Under the pieces are notes generated by a model. The model was not told the DNA's origin. It did not search any database and saw only the letters and a program-made list of their open reading frames with translations. Shown in pieces: positions 34,818-45,075 of a stretch of 64,000 nucleotides of DNA. Position 1 is the first letter of the stretch. Each line of letters begins with the position of its first letter. A program made the position numbers and the translations under genes. The DNA comes from Myxococcales bacterium (GTDB lineage Bacteria; Myxococcota_A; Polyangia; Nannocystales; Nannocystaceae): positions 404,995-468,994 of the forward strand of contig JACKDU010000008.1 of assembly GCA_020633335.1 (NCBI GenBank). The letters are read 5' to 3'.

Positions 34818-37598
34818 CTAGTCGTGGACGTGATAGACCTCGCCGCACTCGCTCACCCGCGGCCCCGCGCGGTCCTCGACCGGCGCGAGGCGGGGCTTGA
34901 GGGGGCGGAGGTGCGGGGGCACGTCGAGCTCCGGCCAGAGCTCCATCAGCGCCTCGACGACGGCGGGATCGAACTGGTTGCCCCGGAGCTTGGCGACCTT
35001 CTCGGCGGCGATCCGCGGCTCCATCCCGGGGCGGTAGACCCGGTCGGAGATCATCGCGTCCCAGCAGTCGGCGACCGAGACCACCCGCACCGACGACGGG
35101 ATCTCCTCGCCGCGGAGGCCGTCGGGGTAGCCGGCGCCGTCCCAGCGCTCGTGGTGGTGGAGGGCGAAGCGGCGGAGCTCGCTGAGCTCCGGCGACTTCT
35201 CGAGGATCCGCCCGCCGAAGACCGTGTGCTGGCGGATGATCTCGATCTCCTCGTCGCTGAGGCGGCCGGGCTTGTTGAGGACCCGGTCGGGGATGCCGAT
35301 CTTGCCGACGTCGTGGAGGAGCGCGCCGAGCTCGATCGTCCGGACCATCGGCCGCGGCATCTTCATGTGCTCGCCGAGGCGGACCGCGAAGTGGGAGACC
35401 CGCTCGGAGTGGCCGCCGGTGTAGAAGTCCTTGGCGTCGATCGCCGCGACCAGGGTCCGCACGGTGTCGATGAAGAGGCCGTGGAGGCGCCCCTCGAGCG
35501 AGTCGCGGCTGCTCTCGAGCTCCTCGTTGAGGTTGGTCAGGTAGCTCTCGTAGCGGCGCATCCGCAGGAGGTTGCGGACCCGCGCCTTGAGCTCCTCGGG
35601 GAGGAAGGGCTTGACCAGGTAGTCGTTGGCGCCGCGCCGGAGGCCGCGGACCTTGTCGGTGCCGTCGGCCCGCGCGGTCAGGAGGAGCACCGGCAGGGTC
35701 CGGGTGCTCTCGTCGCGGCGGAGCGCCTCGACCAGCTCGAAGCCGTTCATCCGCGGCATCATCACGTCGGAGATCACGACGTCGGGACGGACGTCGTGGA
35801 CCCTCTGGAGCCCCTCCTCGCCGTCGCTCGCGGTGATCACCTCGTGGTCGCGGCCGAGGATCCGGGTGATGAGGCGGAGGAGCTCCGGCTGATCGTCGAC
35901 CACCAGCACCCGCGAGCGCTCGCGCCGGCCCTCGTCCTGGTGCTCGCTGAGGGTCTTGAGCGCGCTCGGGAGCGGGTACATCGCCGACCACGAGGGCGAC
36001 GAGTCGCTGGCGCCGACGACCACGAGGTGGGGCCCCGCCCCCTCCTGCGCCGCCGCTGCGTCGGCCGGGGTCGGCTCCGGCGGGGCCTCCGGCGGCCGCG
36101 AGTAGCGCTCGATCACCGGCGGGATCACCCGGCGCCCGCTCGCGCCGGCGAGGACGAAGGGGCTCTCCGGCAGGGCCATCGACACCGCCTCGCTGTCGCT
36201 GACCTCGAGGTAGGGGAGGCGGACGCTCATCGTCGTCCCGGCGCCGACGGCCGAGGTCGCGGTGATCGTCCCCTCGTGGCGCTCGATGATCGTCTTGACC
36301 AGCGAGAGGCCGAGGCCGGTGCCGGCGACCGAGCGGGTCGACGAGCCGTCGGCCTGGAAGAAGGGCCGGAAGATCTGGCCGAGGACCGCCTCGTCCATGC
36401 CGATCCCGGTGTCGCGGACCGCGAAGATCAGCTCGCCCTCCTCGCGCGTCAGCGAGATCTCGACCTCGCCCTCGGCCGCCGTGAACTTGATCGCGTTCGA
36501 GAGGAGGTTGCGGATCACCTTGCCGAGCTCGCGGCCGTCGAGGAGCGCGATCATCCGGGCCTCGGGGCGCCGCCAGCGGAGCCTGATCCGCCGCTGCCGC
36601 GCGGTCGGCATCCACGCCCGGACGTTGTCCTCGATCAGGCGGGCGAGGTCGACCGGCTCCCGGCGCAGCGGGACCTCGCGGGCGCCGTAGCGCGAGTAGT
36701 CGAGGAGGTCGTTGATCAGGTCGTAGAGCTGGGTCGACGCCTGGTGCATGTCCTCGTAGATCTCGCGGGTCTCGGCCGGCGCGTCGGAGTCGGCGTCGAG
36801 GAGCCCCTCGAGCGGGGTGAGGATGCAGGTCAGCGGCGTCCGCAGCTCGTGCGACATGTTGTCGAGGAACTGGCTCTTGACCCGGTAGGCCTCCTCGAGC
36901 TCGCGCTGCTTGTCGGCGAGCTCGGCGTAGTTCGCCTGGATCTGATCGTTGGCGGTCCGGAGCTCGGCGTTCGCCTTCTCCTGGGCGGCGGTCGCGTCGA
37001 AGGCGGTCCGCCGGAGGAGGCGGTTGACGTAGGCGCCGACCGTGACGACCGCGCAGGTCACGAGGATGAAGACGCTGTTGGAGAGGAAGAGGCCCCAGTC
37101 CCACGACCCCAGCGGCGTCGGGTCGAGGGCGATCGTCAGGCCGACGAAGGTCCCGTAGATCGCCAGCGACGAGCCGAGCATCGGCCAGGGCCCCATCGGC
37201 ACCAGGAGGCCGATCGCCAGGATCACGACGTTCATCCCGGCGTAGTAGAAGGACTGGTGGCCGAGGAGCGCGCTCATCAGGGCGATCGCCGAGCCCACGA
37301 AGTAGGTCCCGGTCACCACCGCCGGCAGCACCCAGGCCCGCCCCCGCTCGGCGATCTTGAGGAGGACGACGAGGAGGCAGGAGAGCGCGACCCGGAGGCC
37401 GATGAAGAGGCGGAAGTAGGGGGTGTCGGCGACCGAGAGGAGGTCGAGGATCCCGAAGCCCATCACCAGCGGGATCCCGAGGTAGGTCGCCCGCCGGTAG
37501 CCGGCGAGCACCTCGGCGTTCATCAGCGCGTCGAAGCGGCGGCCGAGATCGAGCGCCTCCGCGCCCTCGCCTGCCCCCTCGACCCGCGCCTCGCTCAT
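34818..37598 (-). CDS. Membrane hybrid histidine kinase with receiver and HD-GYP c-di-GMP phosphodiesterase output
   Basis: 926 residues. Six TM helices (about 35-195) resemble a 7TM-type sensor. A coiled coil follows, then HisKA (SHELRTPLTCILTPL), HATPase with N, G1 and G2 boxes intact (NLLSNAIKFTA, DTGIGMD, GTGLGLSLV), a linker of about 90 residues, a receiver (phospho-Asp in VVISDVMMPRMNGF, Lys in DYLVKPF) and a C-terminal HD-GYP domain (HSERVSHFA, LLHDVGKIGIPDRVLNKPG, HHHERWDGAGYPDGLRGEEIP). All HD-GYP metal and substrate residues look intact, so hydrolysis of c-di-GMP is expected, gated by autophosphorylation. Its ATG overlaps the stop of the PilZ fusion gene by 4 nt, so the two are one translationally coupled unit. 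Confidence 0.93.
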   Translation of the reverse strand: MSEARVEGAGEGAEALDLGRRFDALMNAEVLAGYRRATYLGIPLVMGFGILDLLSVADTPYFRLFIGLRVALSCLLVVLLKIAERGRAWVLPAVVTGTYFVGSAIALMSALLGHQSFYYAGMNVVILAIGLLVPMGPWPMLGSSLAIYGTFVGLTIALDPTPLGSWDWGLFLSNSVFILVTCAVVTVGAYVNRLLRRTAFDATAAQEKANAELRTANDQIQANYAELADKQRELEEAYRVKSQFLDNMSHELRTPLTCILTPLEGLLDADSDAPAETREIYEDMHQASTQLYDLINDLLDYSRYGAREVPLRREPVDLARLIEDNVRAWMPTARQRRIRLRWRRPEARMIALLDGRELGKVIRNLLSNAIKFTAAEGEVEISLTREEGELIFAVRDTGIGMDEAVLGQIFRPFFQADGSSTRSVAGTGLGLSLVKTIIERHEGTITATSAVGAGTTMSVRLPYLEVSDSEAVSMALPESPFVLAGASGRRVIPPVIERYSRPPEAPPEPTPADAAAAQEGAGPHLVVVGASDSSPSWSAMYPLPSALKTLSEHQDEGRRERSRVLVVDDQPELLRLITRILGRDHEVITASDGEEGLQRVHDVRPDVVISDVMMPRMNGFELVEALRRDESTRTLPVLLLTARADGTDKVRGLRRGANDYLVKPFLPEELKARVRNLLRMRRYESYLTNLNEELESSRDSLEGRLHGLFIDTVRTLVAAIDAKDFYTGGHSERVSHFAVRLGEHMKMPRPMVRTIELGALLHDVGKIGIPDRVLNKPGRLSDEEIEIIRQHTVFGGRILEKSPELSELRRFALHHHERWDGAGYPDGLRGEEIPSSVRVVSVADCWDAMISDRVYRPGMEPRIAAEKVAKLRGNQFDPAVVEALMELWPELDVPPHLRPLKPRLAPVEDRAGPRVSECGEVYHVHD

Positions 37599-40500
37599 CG
37601 ATAGCCCACGGTGATGAAGGCCTGCGGCGGATCGCCGAAGCCCTCGAAGGTCTCGACCCGGCGGAAGCCCGCGCGCTCGACCAGGTGGCGGAGCTCGTCG
37701 CGGGTGAAGAAGGCGAATTGCCCCTCCTCGGCCAGGGTGATCAGGAAGGCCGCCGACGAGAGGAAGGCCCGGAGATCGCGGACGAACTCGGCGCGGCTGA
37801 TCCCGGCGGGGATCGCCACGTCCTCGCCGCGCTCGAGGCGGCGGAGGAGGTTCTGGTAGATCCGGCTCATGTCGACGTCGGGGCGCATCGACGAGACCAC
37901 CAGGCGGCCGCCCGGCGCGAGGCAGCGGTGGAGCTCGCGGAGGGTCTCGAGCGGGTTGTCGAGGTACGAGAGGACCAGCGACGAGACCACGCGGTCGAAG
38001 GAGCCGTCGGCGAAGGGGAGGCGCTCGACCGCGTCGACGCCGCGGGCCGAGAGGCGCCCCAGGCGGAGGTCGCTGAAGCGGAGCTCATCGCCGCTCGCCT
38101 GCCGCCGCCGGCCCTCGCGGGTGAGGTCGTCGCGATCGACGCGGCCGAGGATCCAGCGGCAGATCCGGTTGCAGTCCTCGATCACCTCGCGCTCGTCCGA
38201 AGGGAAGCTCGAGCGGAGGAATTCGCGGTCCTCCGCGTCGAGCGTGCGACCGCGGAGGATGTCGTGGAGCCGCCAGTCGTCCATCGCCTTCCACATCTCG
38301 ATCGAATAGTCGCCGAGACCCCTCATGATACCCTTGAGCGGGTCGTAGCCATAGAACTCGCCGGCGAGGAAGGCCCTGAAGGTGCGCACGGGGCTGAGCT
38401 CGAGGCTGATGCAATGGGCGTCTACGGGCGCGAGGAGGTCACCCCGCTCGTACTCGATGTTCTCGAGCTTGCGCCGCGCTCGCTCGAGCGCCTGGGGCAC
38501 AAAGTCGACGAGGGTGACGCGCGCGAGCGAGGGACGGCCTCGCGAGCCGCGCCGCTCGTAGTAGCGCGCGGCGAAGTTGCCTGTCCCGCAGCCCATGTCG
38601 GCGAGGCGATGGCCGGCCGCGAGCCCGAGGAGCTCGGCCTGGCGGTCGAGGAAGCGGAGGTACTCGTCGCAGGAGTAGAGGACGTCGTAGGCGATCTTGT
38701 TGTCGCCGCCGCCGAGGAGGTACTCGGCCCAGTAGCCGCGCTTGTCGGGGAGCGGCGAGCGCGGCGTCCGCCGCCACTCTGCGCTGCGCACCCGCGCGAG
38801 CTCGCGCCAGGGCGGGAAGACCGGCTCGATCTCCTCGCCCTCGAGCGCGCGCCAGAGCGCGCGGGTGATCGTCTGGAAGAGCTCGAGCGCCTCCTCGGAG
38901 TTGAGCGGGATGTGGCCGCAGTCGAGCTCGATCACCTCGCGGGGCGCGGGCGCCGGCCGGGCCATCAGATCGCGGACGATCGCCGGGTCGACCCAGGCGT
39001 CGTAGCGCCCCAAGATCCAGGTGATCGGCACCGGCAGCGCCGGCACCTCGCGGGCGGCCTCGGCCGGGAAGGCGAGCCCCGCCTTGATCGCGTCGCCGCT
39101 GAAGCGATCTGCGTCGGTGACCACCCCGAGGATCGACGCGACCCCGTGGCGCTGACCGAGCGCGTGCTGCCCGAGGTAGTCGACGCCGCCGGCCGCGTTG
39201 CAGATCAGGTCCTGGCCGTAGGGCGCGCCGTTGACCGCGATCCACTTCTTGATCCGCCGGCCGCGGTCGAGCGCGATCGCCCGGCGGCCGATCACCGCCT
39301 GGAGGCTGAAGGAGATCAGGATGACCTCGGTCGCCGAGAAGTAGGGGTTTTGGTCGATGAAGTCGAGGGTCGCCAGGAGGTCGTCGACCCCCTGCGAGAG
39401 GGTCATCCGCATCGCCTCGCGGCCGTGCTCGCGGCAGTCGGGGTCCTTGTAGCTCTCGCCGAGGTTGCGGATCCCGTCGTAGCGGACGACGACGACGTCG
39501 CGGCGCCGGCGGGCGAAGTTCTCGACCAGGGTGAGCGCGAGGCCGGAGGTCGACTCCTTGCGCTTGCCGTGGGCCGGCGGGATCACGATCACCGGCGCCC
39601 GCAGGCGGCGGCCGTCCTCGCGCTGCGTCGTGTTGAGGATCGCGACGATCTCCTCGCGCCGCGAGTTGGCGTAGCGGACCACCTCGATCTCGGGCCCGCC
39701 GCCGACCCGGGCCGCGCCGGCGGCCGAGCGCCGCGGCATGAGCTGACCGATGAGCGTGGTCATCCGGCTGAGGAAGGAGGTCGTCTTGCGCTCGGCCGGC
39801 GGCCGCGGCCGGACCCCGCGCTTGAACGCGGCGTCGCCGATCCCGAAGTCGACGCCGACCCGGAGGTGGGTGACCTCGCCCTCGTCGTCGCTCACCGGGG
39901 TGACGTGCATGACCTGGGCGGAGCGCCGCTCCTCGCCGCCGCCGGCGACCCCGGTGATCACCATCTCGCGGAGCGGCGTCCCCGGCAGGAAGAAGACCTC
40001 GTCGGTCCGGCAGCGGAAGGCGAGGCCGGTCGCCGAGATGTCGAGGACCTCGCGGCGGAGGCGGCGGCCCGGCGGGTAGGGCACCGGGATCTCGACGAAC
40101 ATGGTCCCAGGGCCAGGTACGGTCCGGGGCGCCCGCCGGAGCTCGAAGCGGGTGAGCGAGGGCGGCACCTCGAGGGTGAGCGAGGCGCCGTTGCGGTCGA
40201 GGACCTGGGAGTGGAGGTGGATGTTGGCGTGGCCGCGGCGGAGGCTGAGGTGGACGTGATCGCCGACCCGCGGGTGCGGGCCCGGCGGCGAGGTGATCTG
40301 CGCGAGGAGGCGCTGCTGGCTCGCCTTGGTCACGCGGACGTCGACGAGCTCGTCGCCGCCGCGCTGGAAGAGGACGCCGGCGAGCGCCTGGTTGTCGTCG
40401 ATCGCCTCGCGGAGCTCGTCCACGACCGCGGCGATCCCGCTGATCACCGAGACCGAGCCGGGGTCGAGCGGCGCCGGGTTCTCCTCCATCACCTCGGCGA

Positions 40501-40840
40501 TCTCGGTCAGGAGGCGGCCGAGGACGAAGCGGTGGAGGCGCTCGCCGATCGCCGCGGCGAGCTCCTCGAAGCGGACGCCGAAGCCGGTGCCGCGCGGGCT
40601 GATCGGCGAGGTGCGGACGATCTCGCCGACGACGTCGACCGCCTCCTCCTCGAGGGGGAAGCGGAGGCGGATCCGCCCGCCCGGCGGCGCGACATCGCCC
40701 GCGAAGGCGACGAAGGCCCCGCCGACGCTGATGTTGAGGATCCGGCCAGCGCCGATCTGCGGCACCTCGCACTCAAAGGCGCACTCTACGCGCGGAAACG
40801 CCCGGCGATCACCTGGGCGGCCGTAGGGGATTGGGGTCAC
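37595..40840 (-). CDS. PilZ - YcgR_N-like - PilZ - LuxD-like acyl hydrolase - SAM methyltransferase fusion
   Basis: 1081 residues. PilZ-1 is at about 10-110 with R13xxxR17 and N36xSxxG. A YcgR-N-like beta domain (about 145-230) leads into PilZ-2 with R235xxxR239 and D267xSxxG, so both c-di-GMP motifs look intact. An alpha/beta hydrolase of LuxD type spans about 385-665: probable nucleophile Ser510 in LISFS, Asp614 in GRYDAWVD and His643 in DCGHIPLN. A class I methyltransferase follows (about 700-1081; motif I ADMGCGTGNF, acidic LVDF, and later LPFADGSFDRVVSSLVLSYL), split by an insert of about 130 residues (810-940). The substrate is unknown; a fatty-acyl or lipid product is a guess. GTG 40840 has GGAG upstream. 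Confidence 0.88.
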   Translation of the reverse strand: MTPIPYGRPGDRRAFPRVECAFECEVPQIGAGRILNISVGGAFVAFAGDVAPPGGRIRLRFPLEEEAVDVVGEIVRTSPISPRGTGFGVRFEELAAAIGERLHRFVLGRLLTEIAEVMEENPAPLDPGSVSVISGIAAVVDELREAIDDNQALAGVLFQRGGDELVDVRVTKASQQRLLAQITSPPGPHPRVGDHVHLSLRRGHANIHLHSQVLDRNGASLTLEVPPSLTRFELRRAPRTVPGPGTMFVEIPVPYPPGRRLRREVLDISATGLAFRCRTDEVFFLPGTPLREMVITGVAGGGEERRSAQVMHVTPVSDDEGEVTHLRVGVDFGIGDAAFKRGVRPRPPAERKTTSFLSRMTTLIGQLMPRRSAAGAARVGGGPEIEVVRYANSRREEIVAILNTTQREDGRRLRAPVIVIPPAHGKRKESTSGLALTLVENFARRRRDVVVVRYDGIRNLGESYKDPDCREHGREAMRMTLSQGVDDLLATLDFIDQNPYFSATEVILISFSLQAVIGRRAIALDRGRRIKKWIAVNGAPYGQDLICNAAGGVDYLGQHALGQRHGVASILGVVTDADRFSGDAIKAGLAFPAEAAREVPALPVPITWILGRYDAWVDPAIVRDLMARPAPAPREVIELDCGHIPLNSEEALELFQTITRALWRALEGEEIEPVFPPWRELARVRSAEWRRTPRSPLPDKRGYWAEYLLGGGDNKIAYDVLYSCDEYLRFLDRQAELLGLAAGHRLADMGCGTGNFAARYYERRGSRGRPSLARVTLVDFVPQALERARRKLENIEYERGDLLAPVDAHCISLELSPVRTFRAFLAGEFYGYDPLKGIMRGLGDYSIEMWKAMDDWRLHDILRGRTLDAEDREFLRSSFPSDEREVIEDCNRICRWILGRVDRDDLTREGRRRQASGDELRFSDLRLGRLSARGVDAVERLPFADGSFDRVVSSLVLSYLDNPLETLRELHRCLAPGGRLVVSSMRPDVDMSRIYQNLLRRLERGEDVAIPAGISRAEFVRDLRAFLSSAAFLITLAEEGQFAFFTRDELRHLVERAGFRRVETFEGFGDPPQAFITVGYR

Positions 40841-40870
40841 GCTCCGCTCCTCGGCACCCTCGCGGCACCT

Positions 40871-40888
40871 CCAAGATGACGATCTTGG
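40871..40888. promoter_or_regulatory. Inverted repeat CCAAGAT-N4-ATCTTGG, probable operator
   Basis: A perfect 7-bp inverted repeat with a 4-nt spacer that overlaps the -10 box of the PilZ-fusion operon. Its position suits a repressor that blocks RNA polymerase. Neither gene of the operon encodes a recognisable DNA-binding domain, so the regulator would be elsewhere. Confidence 0.5.
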
Positions 40889-40910
40889 CGGGCGCGTGCG
40901 GTGCTGTCAA
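40882..40910 (-). promoter_or_regulatory. Sigma-70-type promoter of the c-di-GMP operon
   Basis: TTGACA at 40910-40905, 17-nt spacer, CAAGAT at 40887-40882. The -35 box is perfect and the spacing ideal. The transcript would carry a leader of roughly 35 nt before GTG 40840, unlike the leaderless genes elsewhere in the window. Confidence 0.6.
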
Positions 40911-40966
40911 CGCAGCGGCATGTCCACTCGACCAGACGGCGCGGTCGTCCGCGCGGAGCGGGTCCG

Positions 40967-42490
40967 TCACACCTTGTAGAGGAGGTCCATGTAGCGCTCG
41001 AGGACGTCGCTGACGACGCCACGCACCGGGATCGTCGCGGCCATGCCGTAGACCGGCGCCATCCCGCTCGACTCGCTGGGGTCGGCGCGGACGTGATCGA
41101 CCGCCGCCGCGAGATCGGCGAGGAAGCGCTCGGCGACGCCCTCCTTGGTGTGGCGCAGGGTCACGCAAAGGTGGACGCAGGCGGGCTTGTGGAGGCCGTT
41201 GAGGTTCCACCCGCCGTGGCTCATGTGCTCCATCACCCGATAGATGTCGAGCTCGTCGGAGGCGAAGGCGATCACCCAGAGCGGATCGCCGAGCACCTGG
41301 AGGCCGGGGATCGCCGCGATCCCCTCGCGGATCGTCGCCGCGGTCTCGAGGATCGCGCGGGTCGCCGCGAGGTAGCCGCGCTCGCCGATCGAGACCATCG
41401 CCGCCCAGGCGGCGGCGCTCAGCGCCCCCGGCCGCGAGCCCGCGAAGGTCGGCGAGAAGTACATCCCGCCCGGCCACTCGGTGGTCGTGTAGTACTGGAA
41501 GCGCCGGAGCGCTTGGCCGCGGTAGAGGACGACGCTGGTCCCCTTGGCCGCGTAGCCGTACTTGTGGGTGTCGGCGGACATCGACGTGACGCCCGGGAGG
41601 CGGAAGTCGAAGGGCGGCACCTTGTAGCCGAGGCGCTCGGCCCAGGGGAGGACGAAGCCGCCGAGGCAGGCGTCGACGTGCATGCCGATCCCCTGGCCGC
41701 GGGCGAGCTCCGAGAGCGCCTCGATCGGGTCGATCGCGCCGTGGGGGAAGGAGACCGCCGAGCCGACCAGGGCGATCGTGTTGCGCGAGATCGCCTGGCT
41801 CATCGCCGCGACGTCGGCCTTGCAGTCGGCGCCCACCGGCACCTTGATGAGGTCGATGTTGAAGTAGCGCGCGGCCTTGTCGAAGGCGGCGTGGGCCGTG
41901 GTCGGGACCACCAGCTCGGGGTGTCGGATCCCGCGCTCGGCCCGCGCGCGATCGCGGTAGGTCTTCATCGCCAGGAGGATGCTCTCGGTGCCCCCCGACG
42001 AGACCGCGCCGCAGACCTCCTCCTCGTCGTCGCCGCCCGCGGCCGGGCCGCCGCCGAGCATCGCCGCGGTCATCGCCACGATCTCGGCCTCGTACTTGGT
42101 CGCGCTCGGCCAGAGGTCGGAGTGGAGCGGGTTCGCCTGGGAGTAGAGCGCGTAGACCTGGTTGAGGAAGTCGATGTGGTCGCGGTCGCCGTGGTAGACC
42201 GCGCCCGAGACGTAGCCCTCGCGCCAGCGCGACTCCTCGCGCGAGCACATCGCCTTCATCATCTCGAGGACCTCGGCGCGCTCCTTGCCCTCGGCCGGGA
42301 GGCGCCCGAAGCTCTCGAATTCGCCGCGGTAGGGCCGGAGGCTGGTCTCCATCGACGCGAGCATCGTCGCGTACTCGCGCTCGAGGCGGTCGCGCACCCA
42401 GGGGATCTTCTTGGCGACCTTGAAGGCGCCCGAGAGGACCCCGGGCGGGAGGCGACCGAGCTGCTTTTCGACGACGTCCTTGATCTTCAT
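40967..42490 (-). CDS. PLP-dependent sphingosine-1-phosphate lyase-like enzyme
   Basis: 507 residues. The protein follows the S1P lyase pattern closely: VSGAVYHGDRDHIDFLNQVY, YSQANPLHSDLWPS, GAVSSGGTESILLAMKTYRD, HVDACLGGFVLPWAE and SMSADTHKYGYAAKGTSVV. The PLP lysine is K310 in DTHKYG, and HVDA supplies the PLP-nitrogen Asp. In the known family this enzyme splits phosphorylated sphingoid bases into a fatty aldehyde and phosphoethanolamine. There is no TM anchor, unlike the eukaryotic form. Glutamate or tyrosine decarboxylase activity is less likely given the SPL-specific blocks. ATG 42490 has a good AAAGGGAG ribosome site and lies 24 nt after the FGGY kinase gene. Confidence 0.9.
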   Translation of the reverse strand: MKIKDVVEKQLGRLPPGVLSGAFKVAKKIPWVRDRLEREYATMLASMETSLRPYRGEFESFGRLPAEGKERAEVLEMMKAMCSREESRWREGYVSGAVYHGDRDHIDFLNQVYALYSQANPLHSDLWPSATKYEAEIVAMTAAMLGGGPAAGGDDEEEVCGAVSSGGTESILLAMKTYRDRARAERGIRHPELVVPTTAHAAFDKAARYFNIDLIKVPVGADCKADVAAMSQAISRNTIALVGSAVSFPHGAIDPIEALSELARGQGIGMHVDACLGGFVLPWAERLGYKVPPFDFRLPGVTSMSADTHKYGYAAKGTSVVLYRGQALRRFQYYTTTEWPGGMYFSPTFAGSRPGALSAAAWAAMVSIGERGYLAATRAILETAATIREGIAAIPGLQVLGDPLWVIAFASDELDIYRVMEHMSHGGWNLNGLHKPACVHLCVTLRHTKEGVAERFLADLAAAVDHVRADPSESSGMAPVYGMAATIPVRGVVSDVLERYMDLLYKV

Positions 42491-42514
42491 CGGAGACTCC
42501 CTTTGGCGGCGGCC

Positions 42515-44095
<1,581 letters not shown>

Positions 44096-44102
44096 GGGCG
44101 GC

Positions 44103-44108
44103 AGGATA
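44103..44108 (-). promoter_or_regulatory. -10-like box TATCCT for the FGGY kinase operon
   Basis: TATCCT on the minus strand, 7 nt before GTG 44095; leaderless arrangement. Confidence 0.45.
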
Positions 44109-44124
44109 GCGCGCGGCGGCCCGC

Positions 44125-45075
44125 TCAGGGCCTCGCGGGCGCGTTGACCTTCTGGCTGAGCGCGTGGGTGCCGACGGCGAGGGCGGCCGGCGCCCCCCAG
44201 ACGATGTTGCCGCGGAAGCCGACGAAGAACATCCCCGAGGGGTAGACGCGGGCGACCTCGGGGACATCCTCGCGGACCAGCGGCGCGTCGTACTGGCCGC
44301 CGAAGATCAGCGCCCCGAAGCCGCCGAGGCCGACGCCGACGTCCATCGTCACCCCCGGTGGCGAGCGCCGGGTGTTGATCGCCCCGCCGACCATGTCGTC
44401 GCGGGCGGCGAGGCGGAAGGTCAGCGCCGTCGAGAACTCGATCGTCGGCGAGAAGCGCCCGTGGTTGAACCAGTAGCGCATCGCCAGGCCCGCGTTCCCC
44501 CAGATCGTCTTCGAGTCGCTGACGATCACCCCGCCCTTGGGGCCGATCGTCAGGCGGGTGTAGCGGTTGCGGCCGTGGGTCTCGTAGAGCGCCGGGAGGT
44601 TGACCCAGAGGTCGTACTGCGCGCGCGCCGAGCTCCACCGGTAGACCCCGGAGGTGGTGGTCACGTCGCCCTGCTGGGCGCGGTAGGCGTAGGCGCTGGT
44701 CGCGTTGATCTCGACGTTGAACGAGCAGCGGGGGTCGGCGATGAAGCAGCGCCAGCGCGGCGGCGTGCGATCGGGCGCCGGCGGCGTCGGGTCGAGGGAG
44801 TAGCGGACGCGGAGCCCGGCCTCGTCGGCGGGGCTGTAGTAGGGCGGGCCGGCGGGGCCCTCGACCACCTTGCCGACCGGCGCCAGCGCGGGCTCGGGCG
44901 CTGGCGCGGGCGGGGCCGCGGCCGACTCCGCGACCGGCTCGATCACCTCGACGCCGCCGCGGGGATCGCTGGACCCGGCGCTGGCGGGCGCGGCCGCGGG
45001 GGCCACGGGAGCCGCCGCGGGCGCGGCCTCGGCCGGCTGGAGCGCGAGGGCGAGGAGGAGGCCGAGCGCGCTCAC
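44125..45075 (-). CDS. Exported Pro/Ala-linker protein, probable outer-membrane beta-barrel
   Basis: 316 residues. The signal peptide ends near AEAAPAAA. A Pro/Ala-rich linker of about 60 residues follows, then a beta-rich domain with alternating hydrophobic strands (INATSAYAYRAQ, VNLPALYETHG, FSTALTFRLAARDD). The C-terminal half has the pattern of a small beta-barrel, but it does not end in a canonical C-terminal aromatic residue. The start overlaps the stop of the next gene by 4 nt (ATGA). The two products share size, linker type and a similar beta-rich end, so they probably derive from one duplication. Function is unknown. Confidence 0.65.
   Translation of the reverse strand: MSALGLLLALALQPAEAAPAAAPVAPAAAPASAGSSDPRGGVEVIEPVAESAAAPPAPAPEPALAPVGKVVEGPAGPPYYSPADEAGLRVRYSLDPTPPAPDRTPPRWRCFIADPRCSFNVEINATSAYAYRAQQGDVTTTSGVYRWSSARAQYDLWVNLPALYETHGRNRYTRLTIGPKGGVIVSDSKTIWGNAGLAMRYWFNHGRFSPTIEFSTALTFRLAARDDMVGGAINTRRSPPGVTMDVGVGLGGFGALIFGGQYDAPLVREDVPEVARVYPSGMFFVGFRGNIVWGAPAALAVGTHALSQKVNAPARP

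Noticed and set aside
40967..42490. Glutamate/aromatic-amino-acid decarboxylase annotation for the PLP enzyme
   Set aside because: The blocks around residues 93-130, 271-284 and 303-315 fit S1P lyase better than group II decarboxylases.
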